From Melaminivora suipulveris (GTDB taxonomy: Bacteria > Pseudomonadota > Gammaproteobacteria > Burkholderiales > Burkholderiaceae_C): DNA of 64,000 nt. The stretch lies in assembly GCF_003008575.1 (NCBI RefSeq), contig NZ_CP027667.1:1368501-1432500 (forward strand). Reading direction: 5' to 3'. This document shows, in pieces, positions 43,045 to 53,252 of this stretch. The notes beneath the pieces were generated by a model. It searched no databases. It was not told the DNA's origin and was given only the letters and a program-made list of their open reading frames with translations. Made by a program: the position numbers and the translations under genes. The number at the start of each line of letters is the position of its first letter. The first letter of the stretch is position 1.

Positions 43045-43500
43045 TCAATGGGGCCATCGTTCAAATAGCCGCAACACATCAGCAGGGTTCAGACAAGCGC
43101 GCAGTGCCGTCCTGAACCCTGGTTCAGAAAACAGTGATGCGACATGGGCGAGGACATCCAGATGCTCTTGCGTCGCTGGCGCGGGTACGAGCAAAACAAC
43201 AATGTCAGTGACTGGATGGCCGTCTGCCGCATAGGACATCATTGGCACAATTGGTCGCACGTAAAGAACCCGAATATTGTTGAGGCCGATTACGCGTGCA
43301 TGAGGAACAGCTACGCCATTACCCAAAGCGGTTGATGCCGCAAGCTCCCGCCGATGCAAGGCGGCCGTGACGGACTCGTGGGCGACCCGATGGGTCTTTT
43401 CCATGTGTTGACCGATCGCCTCGAACAGGCATTTTTTGCTCGCGGCTTGAAGATTCAGAAGAATATCCTCGTTCGCAAGATGACGGCTCAGGGTACTCAT
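43045..43500 (-). CDS. PTS EIIA-Ntr (PtsN)-like regulatory protein in the kdp cluster
   Basis: A 151-residue EIIA domain of the fructose/nitrogen-PTS type. The phosphorylatable histidine is His67 in GNGVAVPHARV, and DIVVLLVPAPATQEHLDVLA followed by LASLF-type helix VASLFSEPGFR matches PtsN. In E. coli, unphosphorylated EIIA-Ntr binds KdpD and stimulates kdp expression. A copy placed between kdpB and kdpD strongly suggests a dedicated partner. No EI, NPr or membrane component is nearby, so it would depend on host PTS-Ntr for phosphorylation. It is longer than a bare domain only by a few residues. ptsN is not given as symbol because the host should hold its own. Confidence 0.85.
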   Translation of the reverse strand: MSTLSRHLANEDILLNLQAASKKCLFEAIGQHMEKTHRVAHESVTAALHRRELAASTALGNGVAVPHARVIGLNNIRVLYVRPIVPMMSYAADGHPVTDIVVLLVPAPATQEHLDVLAHVASLFSEPGFRTALRACLNPADVLRLFERWPH

Positions 43501-43607
43501 ACGGCTTCCTCACTCCCCGTACAACGGCTTTCATTTCGATATCGCTCATAGAAACCCCAAAGAGGGATGTGCCATCCGCTTGCGATGGGGGTATACGAAA
43601 ATGGATC

Positions 43608-43633
43608 GGGGGCGACGCTTTCATATCGCCCCC
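43608..43633. other. 8-bp inverted repeat between kdpB and the EIIA-Ntr gene
   Basis: GGGGGCGA (43608-43615) and TCGCCCCC (43626-43633) form a strong stem with a 10-base loop, 21 bases beyond the kdpB stop on the minus strand. There is no T-run, so processing or stabilisation of the kdpFACB message is more likely than termination. Confidence 0.5.
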
Positions 43634-43654
43634 ACCAAAGCGCCGCGGCTGCTA

Positions 43655-45754
43655 TCAGAAGAATGGGGTCAACAGGATGTCGATCAGCTTGATCCCGATG
43701 AATGGTGCGATGAGGCCACCGACCCCGTAGATCAGCAGGTTGCGCCTGAGCAGATGCGAGGCAGGTTCGGCCCGATACTTCACCCCACGCAGGGCAAGCG
43801 GGATCAAGGCAACGATGATCAGCGCATTGAAGATCACTGCGGACAGAATCGCCGAACTGGGGCTGTGCAGTCCCATCACGTTCAAGGCCCCTAATGCCGG
43901 ATAAGTGGCGACGAACGCGGCCGGAATGATCGCGAAGTACTTCGCCAGGTCATTCGCCACACTGAACGTGGTCAATGCCCCTCGCGTCATGATCATTTGT
44001 TTGCCCACCTCGACGACACGCAGAAGCTTGGTGGGATTGCTGTCCAGATCCACCATGTTGCCGGCTTCCTTCGCTGCTTGTGTGCCACTGTTCATGGCCA
44101 CGGCCACGTCAGCCTGCGCAAGGGCTGGCGCGTCGTTGGTACCGTCGCCCGTCATGGCCACCAAGTGGCCCTCGGCTTGGTACTTGCGGATCAGATTCAA
44201 TTTGTCTTCGGGCGTGGCTTCAGCCAGGAAGTCGTCCACGCCCGCGTCAGCGGCAATCGTAGCGGCAGTGAGCTTGTTGTCGCCCGTGATCATGACCGTC
44301 TTGATGCCCATAGAACGCAGTTGGCCGAAGCGCTCCTTGATCCCACGCTTGATGATGTCTTTGAGCTCGACAACGCCGATGACGCGGGGGCCATCGGCCA
44401 CAACCAGCGGAGTGCTGCCGCGCCGAGAAATTTCCTCGACTGTCAGGTTGACGGCTTCAGGGAACGTCCCGCCGGCACGCTCCACGTAGGCGCGGATCGC
44501 CGATGCGGCCCCTTTGCGCAGTTGCCGATCATCGATGTCGATGCCGCTCATGCGGGTCGTTGCACTGAAGGGGATGGGCTCGGCACCATCCAGTGTCCGA
44601 GACTTGACATTGAAGCTGCCTTTGGCCAGCGTCACAATGGAACGGCCTTCCGGCGTTTCGTCAGCCAGCGAAGCCAGGTAGGCAGCATTGGCAACAGCCG
44701 ACTCTGACAGGCCCGGAGCGGAGACAAATCTGACAGCCTCGCGGTTGCCCAAGGTGATCGTGCCAGTCTTATCGAGCAGGAGCACGTCAACGTCACCGGC
44801 AGCTTCAATTGCACGACCAGAGGTCGCCAGAACATTGGCATTCATCATCCGGCTCATACCGGCGATGCCTACTGCCGAGAGTAGCGCGCCAATGGTGGTC
44901 GGAATCAGGCACACCAGCAAGGCAATGAGGACCGTGATGCTCACTGGCTGTCCTGCGCCATTGACCTGTACGCCGAAAATAGAGAATGGCAACAGTGTCA
45001 TGCACACCAGCAGGAAGATCAGCGTCAGGGCGACCAACAGGATGTTCAGCGCAAGCTCGTTCGGTGTCTTGCCTCGCTTGGCACCCTCGACCATAGCGAT
45101 CATGCGGTCAAGGAACGCCTCGCCAGGCTTCGCCGTGACACGCATGATGATCCAGTCGGAAAGAACGCGGGTCCCGCCGGTAACCGAGCTGAGATCGCCA
45201 CCAGCCTCGCGGATCACCGGGGCCGACTCCCCAGTGATGGCTGACTCATCGACCGAAGCGACACCAACCAGGACTTCACCGTCCGCTGGGATGGTCTCTC
45301 CGGCGTTGACGTGGACATAGGCGCCCACGGCCAATTCGTCGCTGGGAACAGGCCAACTCGTACTGTCCAGACGGGGTTCCTTGAGTACACGGGCAACCAC
45401 TCGCCGGCGAGAGGCGCGCAGCGCCTGGGCATGCGCTTTGCCGCGGCCTTCGGCCAAGGCCTCGGCTCCGTTGGCGAAGAGCACGGTGAACCAGAGCCAG
45501 GCAGCCACTGCAAAAATGAAGCCCGCAGGGGCGTCGCCATCTCCTCGCACGGCCTGAATCCCCAGAACCGTTGCCACGATGCTGCCGACATACACGACAA
45601 ACATCACTGGATTCTTCATCTGTACACGCGGAGACAGCTTACGGAACGCTTCACCAATGATTGAGGTCCATGGCAAGGCGCCGGGCTGAGGGTCTGGCTG
45701 TTTCCCAGACGGGCCGGTGCTATTGGTAGATGTGATGACTTCTGTTTGGGACAT
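43655..45754 (-). CDS. kdpB: K+-transporting P-type ATPase subunit KdpB
   Basis: The 699-residue catalytic subunit of the high-affinity K+ pump KdpFABC. The phosphorylation motif is [12 protein letters not shown] with Asp328, the actuator motif is ITGES (173-177), and the hinge is [23 protein letters not shown] is the KdpB nucleotide-domain signature. Membrane segments lie at about 48-66, 78-95, 233-260, 270-297 and three near the C terminus. All key residues are present. It lies downstream of kdpC rather than between kdpA and kdpC, which departs from the usual kdpFABC order. The spacer to kdpC is 14 bases. Confidence 0.96.
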   Translation of the reverse strand: MSQTEVITSTNSTGPSGKQPDPQPGALPWTSIIGEAFRKLSPRVQMKNPVMFVVYVGSIVATVLGIQAVRGDGDAPAGFIFAVAAWLWFTVLFANGAEALAEGRGKAHAQALRASRRRVVARVLKEPRLDSTSWPVPSDELAVGAYVHVNAGETIPADGEVLVGVASVDESAITGESAPVIREAGGDLSSVTGGTRVLSDWIIMRVTAKPGEAFLDRMIAMVEGAKRGKTPNELALNILLVALTLIFLLVCMTLLPFSIFGVQVNGAGQPVSITVLIALLVCLIPTTIGALLSAVGIAGMSRMMNANVLATSGRAIEAAGDVDVLLLDKTGTITLGNREAVRFVSAPGLSESAVANAAYLASLADETPEGRSIVTLAKGSFNVKSRTLDGAEPIPFSATTRMSGIDIDDRQLRKGAASAIRAYVERAGGTFPEAVNLTVEEISRRGSTPLVVADGPRVIGVVELKDIIKRGIKERFGQLRSMGIKTVMITGDNKLTAATIAADAGVDDFLAEATPEDKLNLIRKYQAEGHLVAMTGDGTNDAPALAQADVAVAMNSGTQAAKEAGNMVDLDSNPTKLLRVVEVGKQMIMTRGALTTFSVANDLAKYFAIIPAAFVATYPALGALNVMGLHSPSSAILSAVIFNALIIVALIPLALRGVKYRAEPASHLLRRNLLIYGVGGLIAPFIGIKLIDILLTPFF

Positions 45755-45768
45755 AAAAACTCCCAGCC

Positions 45769-46443
45769 TTATTGAGTGACTGGCCGGGCCTTGAAGGCCT
45801 CGTCCAGTGCGAGGTTGAGTTCCAGCACGTTGACGCGGGGTTCGCCAAGAACGCCGAGCTGACGTTGCGCTGTGTTCTGTTCCAGCACCGACAGCACATC
45901 CTGCTCAGGCACATTGCGCGCCTTTGCCACCCGGGACACTTGCAGCCGGGCGTTCGCTAACGAGATGTGCGGATCAAGACCGGAGGCAGATGCGGTCACC
46001 GCATCGACCGGTACCTTCGCATCGGCGGCCAGACCGTTTTCCTCGCGATAGGCTTTGGTGCGCTCTGCCACGGCGTCGAGCAGTTTCTTGCTCAACGCAC
46101 CTTGGTTGCTCGCACCGCTGTTGGCAGCGTTGTACGGCTGGTCGATCGAATTGGCTGGATCGTTCGGGTCTGTGCCGGAGGTGGCACTGGGGCGGCCATG
46201 GAAATACTGAGGCTGCGTGAAAAGCTGACCAATGACACGCGAGCCTACGGCCTGCCCATTGCGAGCAACCAAGCTGCCCTGCGCCTGATCGCGAAACAGC
46301 AGTTGGGCCGCACCGGTGGTTGCCAGTGGATACATCAGCCCGGTCACGACCATGAAGAACACTGCAGAAACAAGCACCGGGCGGACGACACCGCTGAATG
46401 CCGATGTCACGGCCGGGCTGACCTGTGTTTGAATTTCAGTCAT
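45769..46443 (-). CDS. kdpC: K+-transporting ATPase subunit KdpC
   Basis: A 224-residue single-pass subunit that stabilises the Kdp complex. The TM helix is at about residues 22-45 ([20 protein letters not shown]). The periplasmic part has [20 protein letters not shown] (about 67-86), [10 protein letters not shown] and [19 protein letters not shown] with [12 protein letters not shown], all diagnostic of KdpC. It is about 30 residues longer than E. coli KdpC, mostly in the middle and the C-terminal tail. It sits 9 bases after kdpA and 14 bases before kdpB. Confidence 0.95.
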   Translation of the reverse strand: MTEIQTQVSPAVTSAFSGVVRPVLVSAVFFMVVTGLMYPLATTGAAQLLFRDQAQGSLVARNGQAVGSRVIGQLFTQPQYFHGRPSATSGTDPNDPANSIDQPYNAANSGASNQGALSKKLLDAVAERTKAYREENGLAADAKVPVDAVTASASGLDPHISLANARLQVSRVAKARNVPEQDVLSVLEQNTAQRQLGVLGEPRVNVLELNLALDEAFKARPVTQ

Positions 46444-46452
46444 AGCTACTCC

Positions 46453-48156
<1,704 letters not shown>

Positions 48157-48168
48157 CTTGGACTCCGA

Positions 48169-48252
48169 TCAGATTTTTTCGAGGCCAACGATGAACCCCG
48201 CCGTGATTACGAAAAATCCGCAAGTTAATGCGAAAAACAAGAAATCACCCAT
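48169..48252 (-). CDS. 27-aa single-pass membrane peptide between kdpF and kdpA
   Basis: An open frame of 28 codons: MGDFLFFALTCGFFV, then ITAGFIVGLEKI. Almost the whole peptide is one hydrophobic helix ending in Glu-Lys-Ile. It begins 34 bases after the kdpF stop and ends 12 bases before the kdpA ATG, preceded by GAGGTGC as a ribosome binding site. Similar very short hydrophobic frames occur beside kdpF in many betaproteobacterial kdp operons and are rarely annotated. It may be an extra small subunit or regulator of the pump; that is inference. Confidence 0.65.
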   Translation of the reverse strand: MGDFLFFALTCGFFVITAGFIVGLEKI

Positions 48253-48286
48253 AAATGCACCTCGATTGATTTGTATGATTTTGCGA

Positions 48287-48367
48287 TCAGAATTTCTCAG
48301 GTTTTACCAGTGCATAAAGCAAATATGCAAACAATCCAAACGATATCAATCCGACAATAAAATTCAT
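48287..48367 (-). CDS. kdpF: KdpF small subunit of the K+ pump
   Basis: A 26-residue peptide, MNFIVGLISFGLFAYLLYAL then VKPEKF. One TM helix followed by the short polar end YALVKPEKF is the KdpF pattern, and the length is normal (about 29 in E. coli). AAGGTGG lies 4 bases before the ATG. It is the first pump gene after the TorF-like porin gene, 47 bases downstream of the porin stop. KdpF stabilises the KdpABC complex in the membrane. Confidence 0.85.
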   Translation of the reverse strand: MNFIVGLISFGLFAYLLYALVKPEKF

Positions 48368-48414
48368 GATCCACCTTTATTGAAAATTCCGTGCGGCGGG
48401 CAAGTTATTAATTT

Positions 48415-49116
48415 TTAGAAAGAGGCTTGCAGGGCAAACTCAACACGAGAGCCGGCCATACCGGGAAACATTCTTTTTGCGGCGGAGTCCGTCCCGTGCA
48501 GCATCAGCCTTGCCTCGAATGGGGCTTGAAATGCCCACACCACGCCCAGGGAACCGTGCGTGTAGCTATCCGCGTAGGCGCTGTCCAGGAAGTAGCGCGC
48601 TAGCGTGCCCTCGATACGCCATTTGTCATTGACGGGGTATCGCGCACCGACGAGCGCATAGGTACCAGTTGTCTTGCTGGCCATCGCGTTCGTGGAGTGC
48701 CCCACCGACAGCCAGTAGTTGTCGCGCCAAGTGAGCGCCACGTTGATTTCGTTCCAGTTGGGGGAGCCTTGCGCACCGGGGTATTGGTAGCGCAGGTAGT
48801 ACGCATCAAGCGCCCAGTCTTCTGCCAGCTTGCCGCTCCAGCCCAGAGCGATATCGAATTCGCTACTGGCATCGTTATCTGGCTTGAACTTGACGTTGGA
48901 GCCCCAAACCGAGGCATAGAAGCCGGAGTCGTGGGCGTACTTGACCCCTGCCTGAACCGCCGGCTTCTCACGTGTCTGTGAGGAGCCGCGCCACACGTAG
49001 TCAGACGTCAGGCTGACATTGCCGGTGAGCTGCGCGGCGGCCATTGAGGGCAGCATCGAAAGAACGGCACCGCCAAGCGCTGCCGCATAGCTCAGGGATG
49101 AAAGGGATTTGGACAT
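48415..49116 (-). CDS. TorF-family putative outer-membrane porin
   Basis: A 233-residue protein with a signal peptide (MSKSLSSLSYAAALGGAVLS to SMAAAQ). The mature part opens with LTGNVSLTSDYVWRGSSQT, the TorF-family (TIGR02001) hallmark. Alternating hydrophobic/aromatic strands, many Trp/Tyr residues and the terminal VEFALQASF with C-terminal Phe indicate an outer-membrane beta barrel. The ATG at 49116 is taken because it begins the signal peptide. It heads the kdp train, suggesting K+ or solute entry across the outer membrane under the same control; that link is inferred. Confidence 0.85.
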   Translation of the reverse strand: MSKSLSSLSYAAALGGAVLSMLPSMAAAQLTGNVSLTSDYVWRGSSQTREKPAVQAGVKYAHDSGFYASVWGSNVKFKPDNDASSEFDIALGWSGKLAEDWALDAYYLRYQYPGAQGSPNWNEINVALTWRDNYWLSVGHSTNAMASKTTGTYALVGARYPVNDKWRIEGTLARYFLDSAYADSYTHGSLGVVWAFQAPFEARLMLHGTDSAAKRMFPGMAGSRVEFALQASF

Positions 49117-49170
49117 ACCAGGAATTCTTTGAGTGGCGAAATTGCCATTCACCAGTATTTGCCAACACCC

Positions 49171-49262
49171 CGTAAATTTTCCATTCTCAAATCACGCCTC
49201 GGCGTAAATTTTGCGTAATTTTTTCGATATCTCCTTCGGACGAAATTTATGCGGAATTTACG
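49171..49262. promoter_or_regulatory. AT-rich repeat cluster in the divergent kdp/RimK control region
   Basis: CGTAAATTTT occurs at 49171-49180 and 49203-49212, a variant CGTAATTTTT at 49214-49223, CGAAATTTAT at 49241-49250, and the inverse AATTTACG at 49255-49262. The cluster lies between the porin start (49116) and the plus-strand microprotein operon (49316). KdpE targets in E. coli are AT-rich with TTTA words, so these are candidate KdpE or common regulator sites. A perfect TTGACA (49267-49272) on the plus strand is a possible -35 element. Confidence 0.5.
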
Positions 49263-49315
49263 AGACTTGACATTGAATCGACCTATAGTTTATCCACCTT
49301 TTTAACTTGGCGTGG

Positions 49316-49471
49316 ATGGTAATGTCGCAGGCACTTCAAGACATATTTTTTGTCGCGCTTGTAGCTGTAGGTTTTGTAGCTTTTTTTCGAGGATTCGATC
49401 GTCTCCTGAAGTTGCTCGAAATGTCTCGTCGCTGTAACGAGAGCTCCCACAGTGCCCCCTATGAAAAATGA
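49316..49471 (+). CDS. 51-aa membrane microprotein, first gene of the GNAT-RimK-like operon
   Basis: An open frame of 52 codons starting MVMSQALQDIFFVAL, with a hydrophobic helix to about residue 24 followed by FRGFDRLLKLLEMSRR and a short polar end. The layout (DIFFVAL then a helix ending in FDRLL) resembles the short membrane peptides found in betaproteobacterial kdp operons. A second ATG at 49322 is possible. It overlaps the next small frame by 11 bases, which in turn overlaps the GNAT gene. The chain of overlaps supports translation. A minus-strand frame at 49283-49507 overlaps it and is considered less likely. Confidence 0.5.
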   Translation: MVMSQALQDIFFVALVAVGFVAFFRGFDRLLKLLEMSRRCNESSHSAPYEK

Positions 49472-49607
49472 CTTCTGGCTTGCCTGCCTTGCCTTGCTTG
49501 TCGTCATCGTGCCACTACTATTGGCATGGTTTATCGTCAGTCTTCCCGATCAAATAAAAAGACGGGAGCTCAAGAAAAGAGCACGAATAACAAATGAAAG
49601 ACTTTGA
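49461..49607 (+). CDS. 48-aa single-pass membrane microprotein upstream of GNAT
   Basis: A frame of 49 codons: MKNDFWLACLALLVVIV, then PLLLAWFIVSLPDQ, then a basic tail rich in Lys and Arg (IKRRELKKRARITNERL). One TM helix of about 22 residues with a positive C-terminal tail is clear. It starts inside the end of the preceding microprotein gene and its last 14 bases overlap the GNAT start. This compact arrangement indicates a real operon member. The family and function are unknown. It could anchor or regulate its enzyme neighbours. Confidence 0.55.
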   Translation: MKNDFWLACLALLVVIVPLLLAWFIVSLPDQIKRRELKKRARITNERL

Positions 49608-50154
49608 TATCCGATTGGCTATAAATACTGATCTTCAAGCCCTTTACGAATTGGAAAAAAGGGCATTTTTCACTGATCGGATCAGCTTACGTAGTTGGCG
49701 CAGAATGCTCATTAGTCCGTCTGCGACGGTGATCGTCGCCACATCAGAAAACATCATCGTTGGATCAGCAGTTGTTCTTTTCAGAAATAGTACTTCTGTT
49801 TCGCGCATTTACTCGGTAGCTGTCAGCGAAGATTTTCAACATTGTGGCATCGGGCGGGCATTGATAACTTATGCATGCCTGATCGCAAATAAGAAAAATC
49901 ATCGCGAAGTTCGACTTGAGAGTCGAATCGATAACGCAAGCGCTCATAGGCTTTTCCGCTCTCTCGGTTTCTCCCCTTGGGGGAAGCCGGTGGACGGATA
50001 CTATGCAGATGGAACAGCAGCATGCCGGTTTCGCTTCAGGCTACCGGTTTCACAGCCCGTTTTGAATGAAAAACCCATGGCGATTCATCACTTACCACAC
50101 AGGTCAGAAGAATCTGATCCCGGGGCAGCCTCATTCAGTCGCGCGCACCATTGA
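49594..50154 (+). CDS. GNAT-family acetyltransferase paired with RimK-like ligase
   Basis: A 186-residue acetyltransferase. LYELEKRAFFTDRISLRSWR (about 17-36) and VSRIYSVAVSEDFQHCGIGR with the QHCGIG acyl-CoA loop (about 69-88) match the GNAT domain that in many gammaproteobacteria is fused to a C39-like peptidase and encoded beside a RimK-family protein. Here the peptidase part is missing: the conserved homology ends near residue 150 and a low-complexity tail follows. It is 36 bases before the ligase gene. It probably acetylates an amine that the ligase makes or uses; this is inference. Confidence 0.8.
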   Translation: MKDFDIRLAINTDLQALYELEKRAFFTDRISLRSWRRMLISPSATVIVATSENIIVGSAVVLFRNSTSVSRIYSVAVSEDFQHCGIGRALITYACLIANKKNHREVRLESRIDNASAHRLFRSLGFSPWGKPVDGYYADGTAACRFRFRLPVSQPVLNEKPMAIHHLPHRSEESDPGAASFSRAHH

Positions 50155-50190
50155 TTTAACTAGGCAAATGCGCGCGCACAGGAGAATTTT

Positions 50191-51840
50191 ATGAACTCGG
50201 ATCATCTTATCATCGTTGAGAAGGCTTCGGATTTCCGCTGGAGTAATCCGGAAATTGAGATTGTGACTGCGGAGCAATATCTTGCCGATGGGCCTCGAAT
50301 ACGAAGTCGTCCGCGAAAAGTCATCAATCTGTGCCGCAGCTACAGCTATTTGAGTGTGGGCTACTATTGTTCACTTCTCGCGGAGGCTCGTGGAGACAGG
50401 GTAACGCCAAGTGTTGAGACCATCCTGGAAGTGGCTCGGCGCAAACCCCAAGCCACCATGCTGCCGATGCTCAGTTCTCTGGTCGGCCCTCTCAAGGATG
50501 TGCCGCGCTCCGTGCGAAGTCTTACGTTGCACGTGTTCTTTGGGGAAATTGAAGATCCTCAGTTGGCCACGCTTGCCCGCAAGAGTTTCGAGTTATTCCA
50601 TTGCCCTTTGCTGGAAATTGAAATTGAACGAGCTGGGAAATCCCATATTTGGGAGGTGTCCGCAGTCCACCCGCTCAAACCATCGGATGTGAGTCCCGAG
50701 CAAGACGATATCCTGGTCCGCGGCTTGGCCAGGTTTACCCGACGCGCTTGGAATCCCGCTCCACGCCCGCGGACTTATCGCATGGCACTCGCGATACTGC
50801 ATGATCCCAAAGATCCTCTTCCCCCATCCAACTTGAAGACCTTGGCGAGAATTGCAGAAATAGGCGAGAGCATGGATATTTCGGTTGAATTGATCGAAAA
50901 AAAAGATCTCTCCAGATTAACCCAGTTTGATGCGCTTTTCATTCGCGAAACGACGGCAGTATCACATCATACTTATGAATTTGCGCGTAAGGCAGAATTA
51001 GCGGGAATGCCAGTTATTGATGATCCGGCATCTATTCTTCGGTGTGCCAACAAGGCATATCTTGCTGAACTCCTTAAGGGAAACGACATCCCCACTCCAA
51101 AGACTTTTCTAATAAGCAAGCAGAGTCTGAATAGTATGGCGATGCTCCTTCCTTATCCGGTAGTGCTGAAGGTCCCTGATGGGGCATTCAGCAAAAGTGT
51201 AAAAAAGGCAAATGATGCAACTCAGCTTCATGATATCTCCCGCGAAATGCTGAAAGAGTCGGATGTTATCCTTGCGCAGGAATTCATGTACACCGCCTTC
51301 GATTGGCGTATTGGTGTTTTGGATGGAAAGCCATTGTTTGCCGCCCGCTATCACATGTGCAAAGACCATTGGCAGATCATCAAACATGCTGGGGACGGGA
51401 AGTTCCAGGAAGGCCGCGTGGAATCTGTCCAACTGACCGACGTTCCAGGTTCAATTCTGGCGCTGGCATGCACGTCAGCAAAACTGATTGGAGATGGGCT
51501 TTACGGCATTGACATCAAATCCAACGATCAGAAATCTTTCGTTATCGAAATCAATGATAATCCAAATATTGATGTTGACATGGAGGATTATCATGAGGGC
51601 GTCGATATTTACAGAAAAATACTAGCCCATCTACTGGAGCGCTTTGAGAAGCGTCACAAAATATCAAAGGAATATGAAAATATTTCTATTGAATCCACAA
51701 GTAGAAAATTCAACAAAAATACACGCCATATTAATTCAGATGAAGGAAAGGTGGCCAACAAACAGAGTTCTCAAGGTCCAAACTCAAAAACTCGGAATCG
51801 AGATAATTTGATTGAAGCTGGTATTGTCAATATTAATTAA
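50191..51840 (+). CDS. RimK-family ATP-grasp ligase with pre-ATP-grasp domain
   Basis: A 549-residue protein. Residues 1-180 form the RimK-like N-terminal domain ([36 protein letters not shown]). The ATP-grasp fold follows: [20 protein letters not shown] (about 248-267), [20 protein letters not shown] (about 289-308), [15 protein letters not shown], and metal-binding [16 protein letters not shown] near 450-465. It should ligate an amino acid or amine to a carboxylate using ATP. The last 75 residues are a polar, Ser/Asn/Lys-rich extension not typical of the family. It is AT-rich. It ends 31 bases before traR, so transcription may run into the transfer regulator. Confidence 0.85.
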   Translation: MNSDHLIIVEKASDFRWSNPEIEIVTAEQYLADGPRIRSRPRKVINLCRSYSYLSVGYYCSLLAEARGDRVTPSVETILEVARRKPQATMLPMLSSLVGPLKDVPRSVRSLTLHVFFGEIEDPQLATLARKSFELFHCPLLEIEIERAGKSHIWEVSAVHPLKPSDVSPEQDDILVRGLARFTRRAWNPAPRPRTYRMALAILHDPKDPLPPSNLKTLARIAEIGESMDISVELIEKKDLSRLTQFDALFIRETTAVSHHTYEFARKAELAGMPVIDDPASILRCANKAYLAELLKGNDIPTPKTFLISKQSLNSMAMLLPYPVVLKVPDGAFSKSVKKANDATQLHDISREMLKESDVILAQEFMYTAFDWRIGVLDGKPLFAARYHMCKDHWQIIKHAGDGKFQEGRVESVQLTDVPGSILALACTSAKLIGDGLYGIDIKSNDQKSFVIEINDNPNIDVDMEDYHEGVDIYRKILAHLLERFEKRHKISKEYENISIESTSRKFNKNTRHINSDEGKVANKQSSQGPNSKTRNRDNLIEAGIVNIN

Positions 51841-51871
51841 TAATTTCGGCAGAGTCAGGGGTGGATAGATA

Positions 51872-52783
51872 ATGGAATTACGCCATCTCCGTTGCTTTCT
51901 GGCCGTGGCTGAGGAGCTGCATTTCGCCAGAGCTGCCGAGCGACTTCACATTGACCAATCTCCGCTGTCGCGCACCATCAAGGAACTGGAGGAGGAGCTT
52001 GGCGCACGCTTGTTCGTTCGCACGACCCGTAGCACTCAGCTCACGCGAGCGGGGCGGTTGTTCCTGGAGCATGTCCGACGTGTTTTCCTGGTTCTTAGCC
52101 AGGCACGTGATAGTGTGAAGTCCGTTGCCAACGGGTTTCACGGCCAGTTGCGCATTGCGTTGTCCGACGGGATCACGCCATCGCGTCTTCCGACACTTTT
52201 GGCGCAGTGCCGCGAAGAAGACCCTGAAGTCGAGATCCGGCTGTTCGAGGTGCCGCTGGCCCAGCAGATCAAGGGCTTGCACGACGACCTGTACGACGCA
52301 GGGTTTTCGATGGCCGAGGACGCGGGCGACGGTATTGTGGTCACTCCCGCATGGCAAGACGAATTGATGGTGGCGGTGCCTGCTCGCCATCCGTTGCTCG
52401 CGTTCAAGAAGGTGCCGCTGGAGGAAGTACTGCGCTATCCGCTGGCGCTGGGCGACCCGGCCATCTGCGAAGGCCACGCTCGCCAGGTCGATCGCTTTCT
52501 ACGCAAGCTCGCGCAGGAACCGCTGATCGCGCAGCGCGTGGCAACCTTTGATGTGATGATGACCCTGGTTTCCGCTGGCTTGGCCTTGGGGCTGGCTGGC
52601 GAGGCACATATCGCATCGAGCCGCGAGCCGGGCGTCGTGTCTCGGCGACTGGCAGGCAAGCAGCTCATGCTGACGACCTATCTGCTTCGTCGGGATGCCG
52701 AGCCATGCGAGATGTTGGCGCGGTTCATCGAACGTGTGGCCTTCATTGATTCGGCGGACGGTCTTGACTCCGAGAACTCCTAA
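51872..52783 (+). CDS. traR: LysR-type regulator (TraR of Tn4371-family ICE)
   Basis: A 303-residue LysR-family regulator. The N-terminal winged HTH is MELRHLRCFLAVAEELHFAR, AAERLHIDQSPLSRTIKELE, and LGARLFVRTTRSTQLTRAG (residues 1-60). The effector-binding domain follows from about 90 (GQLRIALSDGITPSRLPTLL). A LysR gene here, just before traG, is a fixed feature of Tn4371-family ICEs and is named traR; control of transfer is inferred from that position. It lies only 31 bases after the cargo RimK-like gene with no room for a long native promoter region, so the cargo insertion may have changed its expression. Confidence 0.88.
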   Translation: MELRHLRCFLAVAEELHFARAAERLHIDQSPLSRTIKELEEELGARLFVRTTRSTQLTRAGRLFLEHVRRVFLVLSQARDSVKSVANGFHGQLRIALSDGITPSRLPTLLAQCREEDPEVEIRLFEVPLAQQIKGLHDDLYDAGFSMAEDAGDGIVVTPAWQDELMVAVPARHPLLAFKKVPLEEVLRYPLALGDPAICEGHARQVDRFLRKLAQEPLIAQRVATFDVMMTLVSAGLALGLAGEAHIASSREPGVVSRRLAGKQLMLTTYLLRRDAEPCEMLARFIERVAFIDSADGLDSENS

Positions 52784-52807
52784 TCATTCAGTGAAAGGGT
52801 TGGAACC

Positions 52808-53035
52808 ATGAACAAAGTGATGCTTCTGGCGGTAGCTGCCACGTTGGCGGCATGCGGCCGCTCTCAACCGTCGGAAACCGTGGAATTCCTCGTAGCCCAT
52901 CCCGAGCGCATCAAGGAGATTCAACGGCAATGCAAGGAAGAGCGCGCCAAGGTCGGTGAAGAACTCTGTCGACGTGCTGCCGAAGCCGCCAACAGGCGCT
53001 TCTTCGGTGATCGGCCGGAGCAAAAATCCAAGTAG
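52808..53035 (+). CDS. eexN: EexN-family entry-exclusion lipoprotein
   Basis: A 75-residue lipoprotein precursor: MNKVMLLAVAATLAACGRSQ with lipobox LAAC (Cys16). The mature part, ETVEFLVAHPERIKEIQRQC KEERAKVGEELCRRA, here split in two, matches EexN with its conserved Cys pair and helical hairpin. EexN proteins prevent redundant conjugative transfer into cells that already carry the element. It lies 24 bases after traR in the same direction. About 217 bases then separate it from traG. Confidence 0.85.
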   Translation: MNKVMLLAVAATLAACGRSQPSETVEFLVAHPERIKEIQRQCKEERAKVGEELCRRAAEAANRRFFGDRPEQKSK

Positions 53036-53252
53036 CGCACTTCGCCGTCGCCTCGCTGCGACGAAGTTCTCGTTGTTACCCCATCACGCCGCAGCGCGCT
53101 CACGCCTGCGGCATTTTTATTGCCTTCGCCACTGCAAGAAATCTGGCTTTCTCGGTCTGAATCCCCGCCATAACGGCCTTTGACCGGCCTGCACGCACGC
53201 CTTGATCCTCAGTGCTGCGGCACCTCCGTGTGCCGTGATCGGAGGCGAGGTT

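Noticed and set aside
49283..49507. 74-codon minus-strand frame in the divergent control region
   Set aside because: It competes with the overlapping chain of plus-strand microproteins that leads directly into the GNAT gene. It lacks a good ribosome binding site and sits where a promoter is expected. Not fully excluded.
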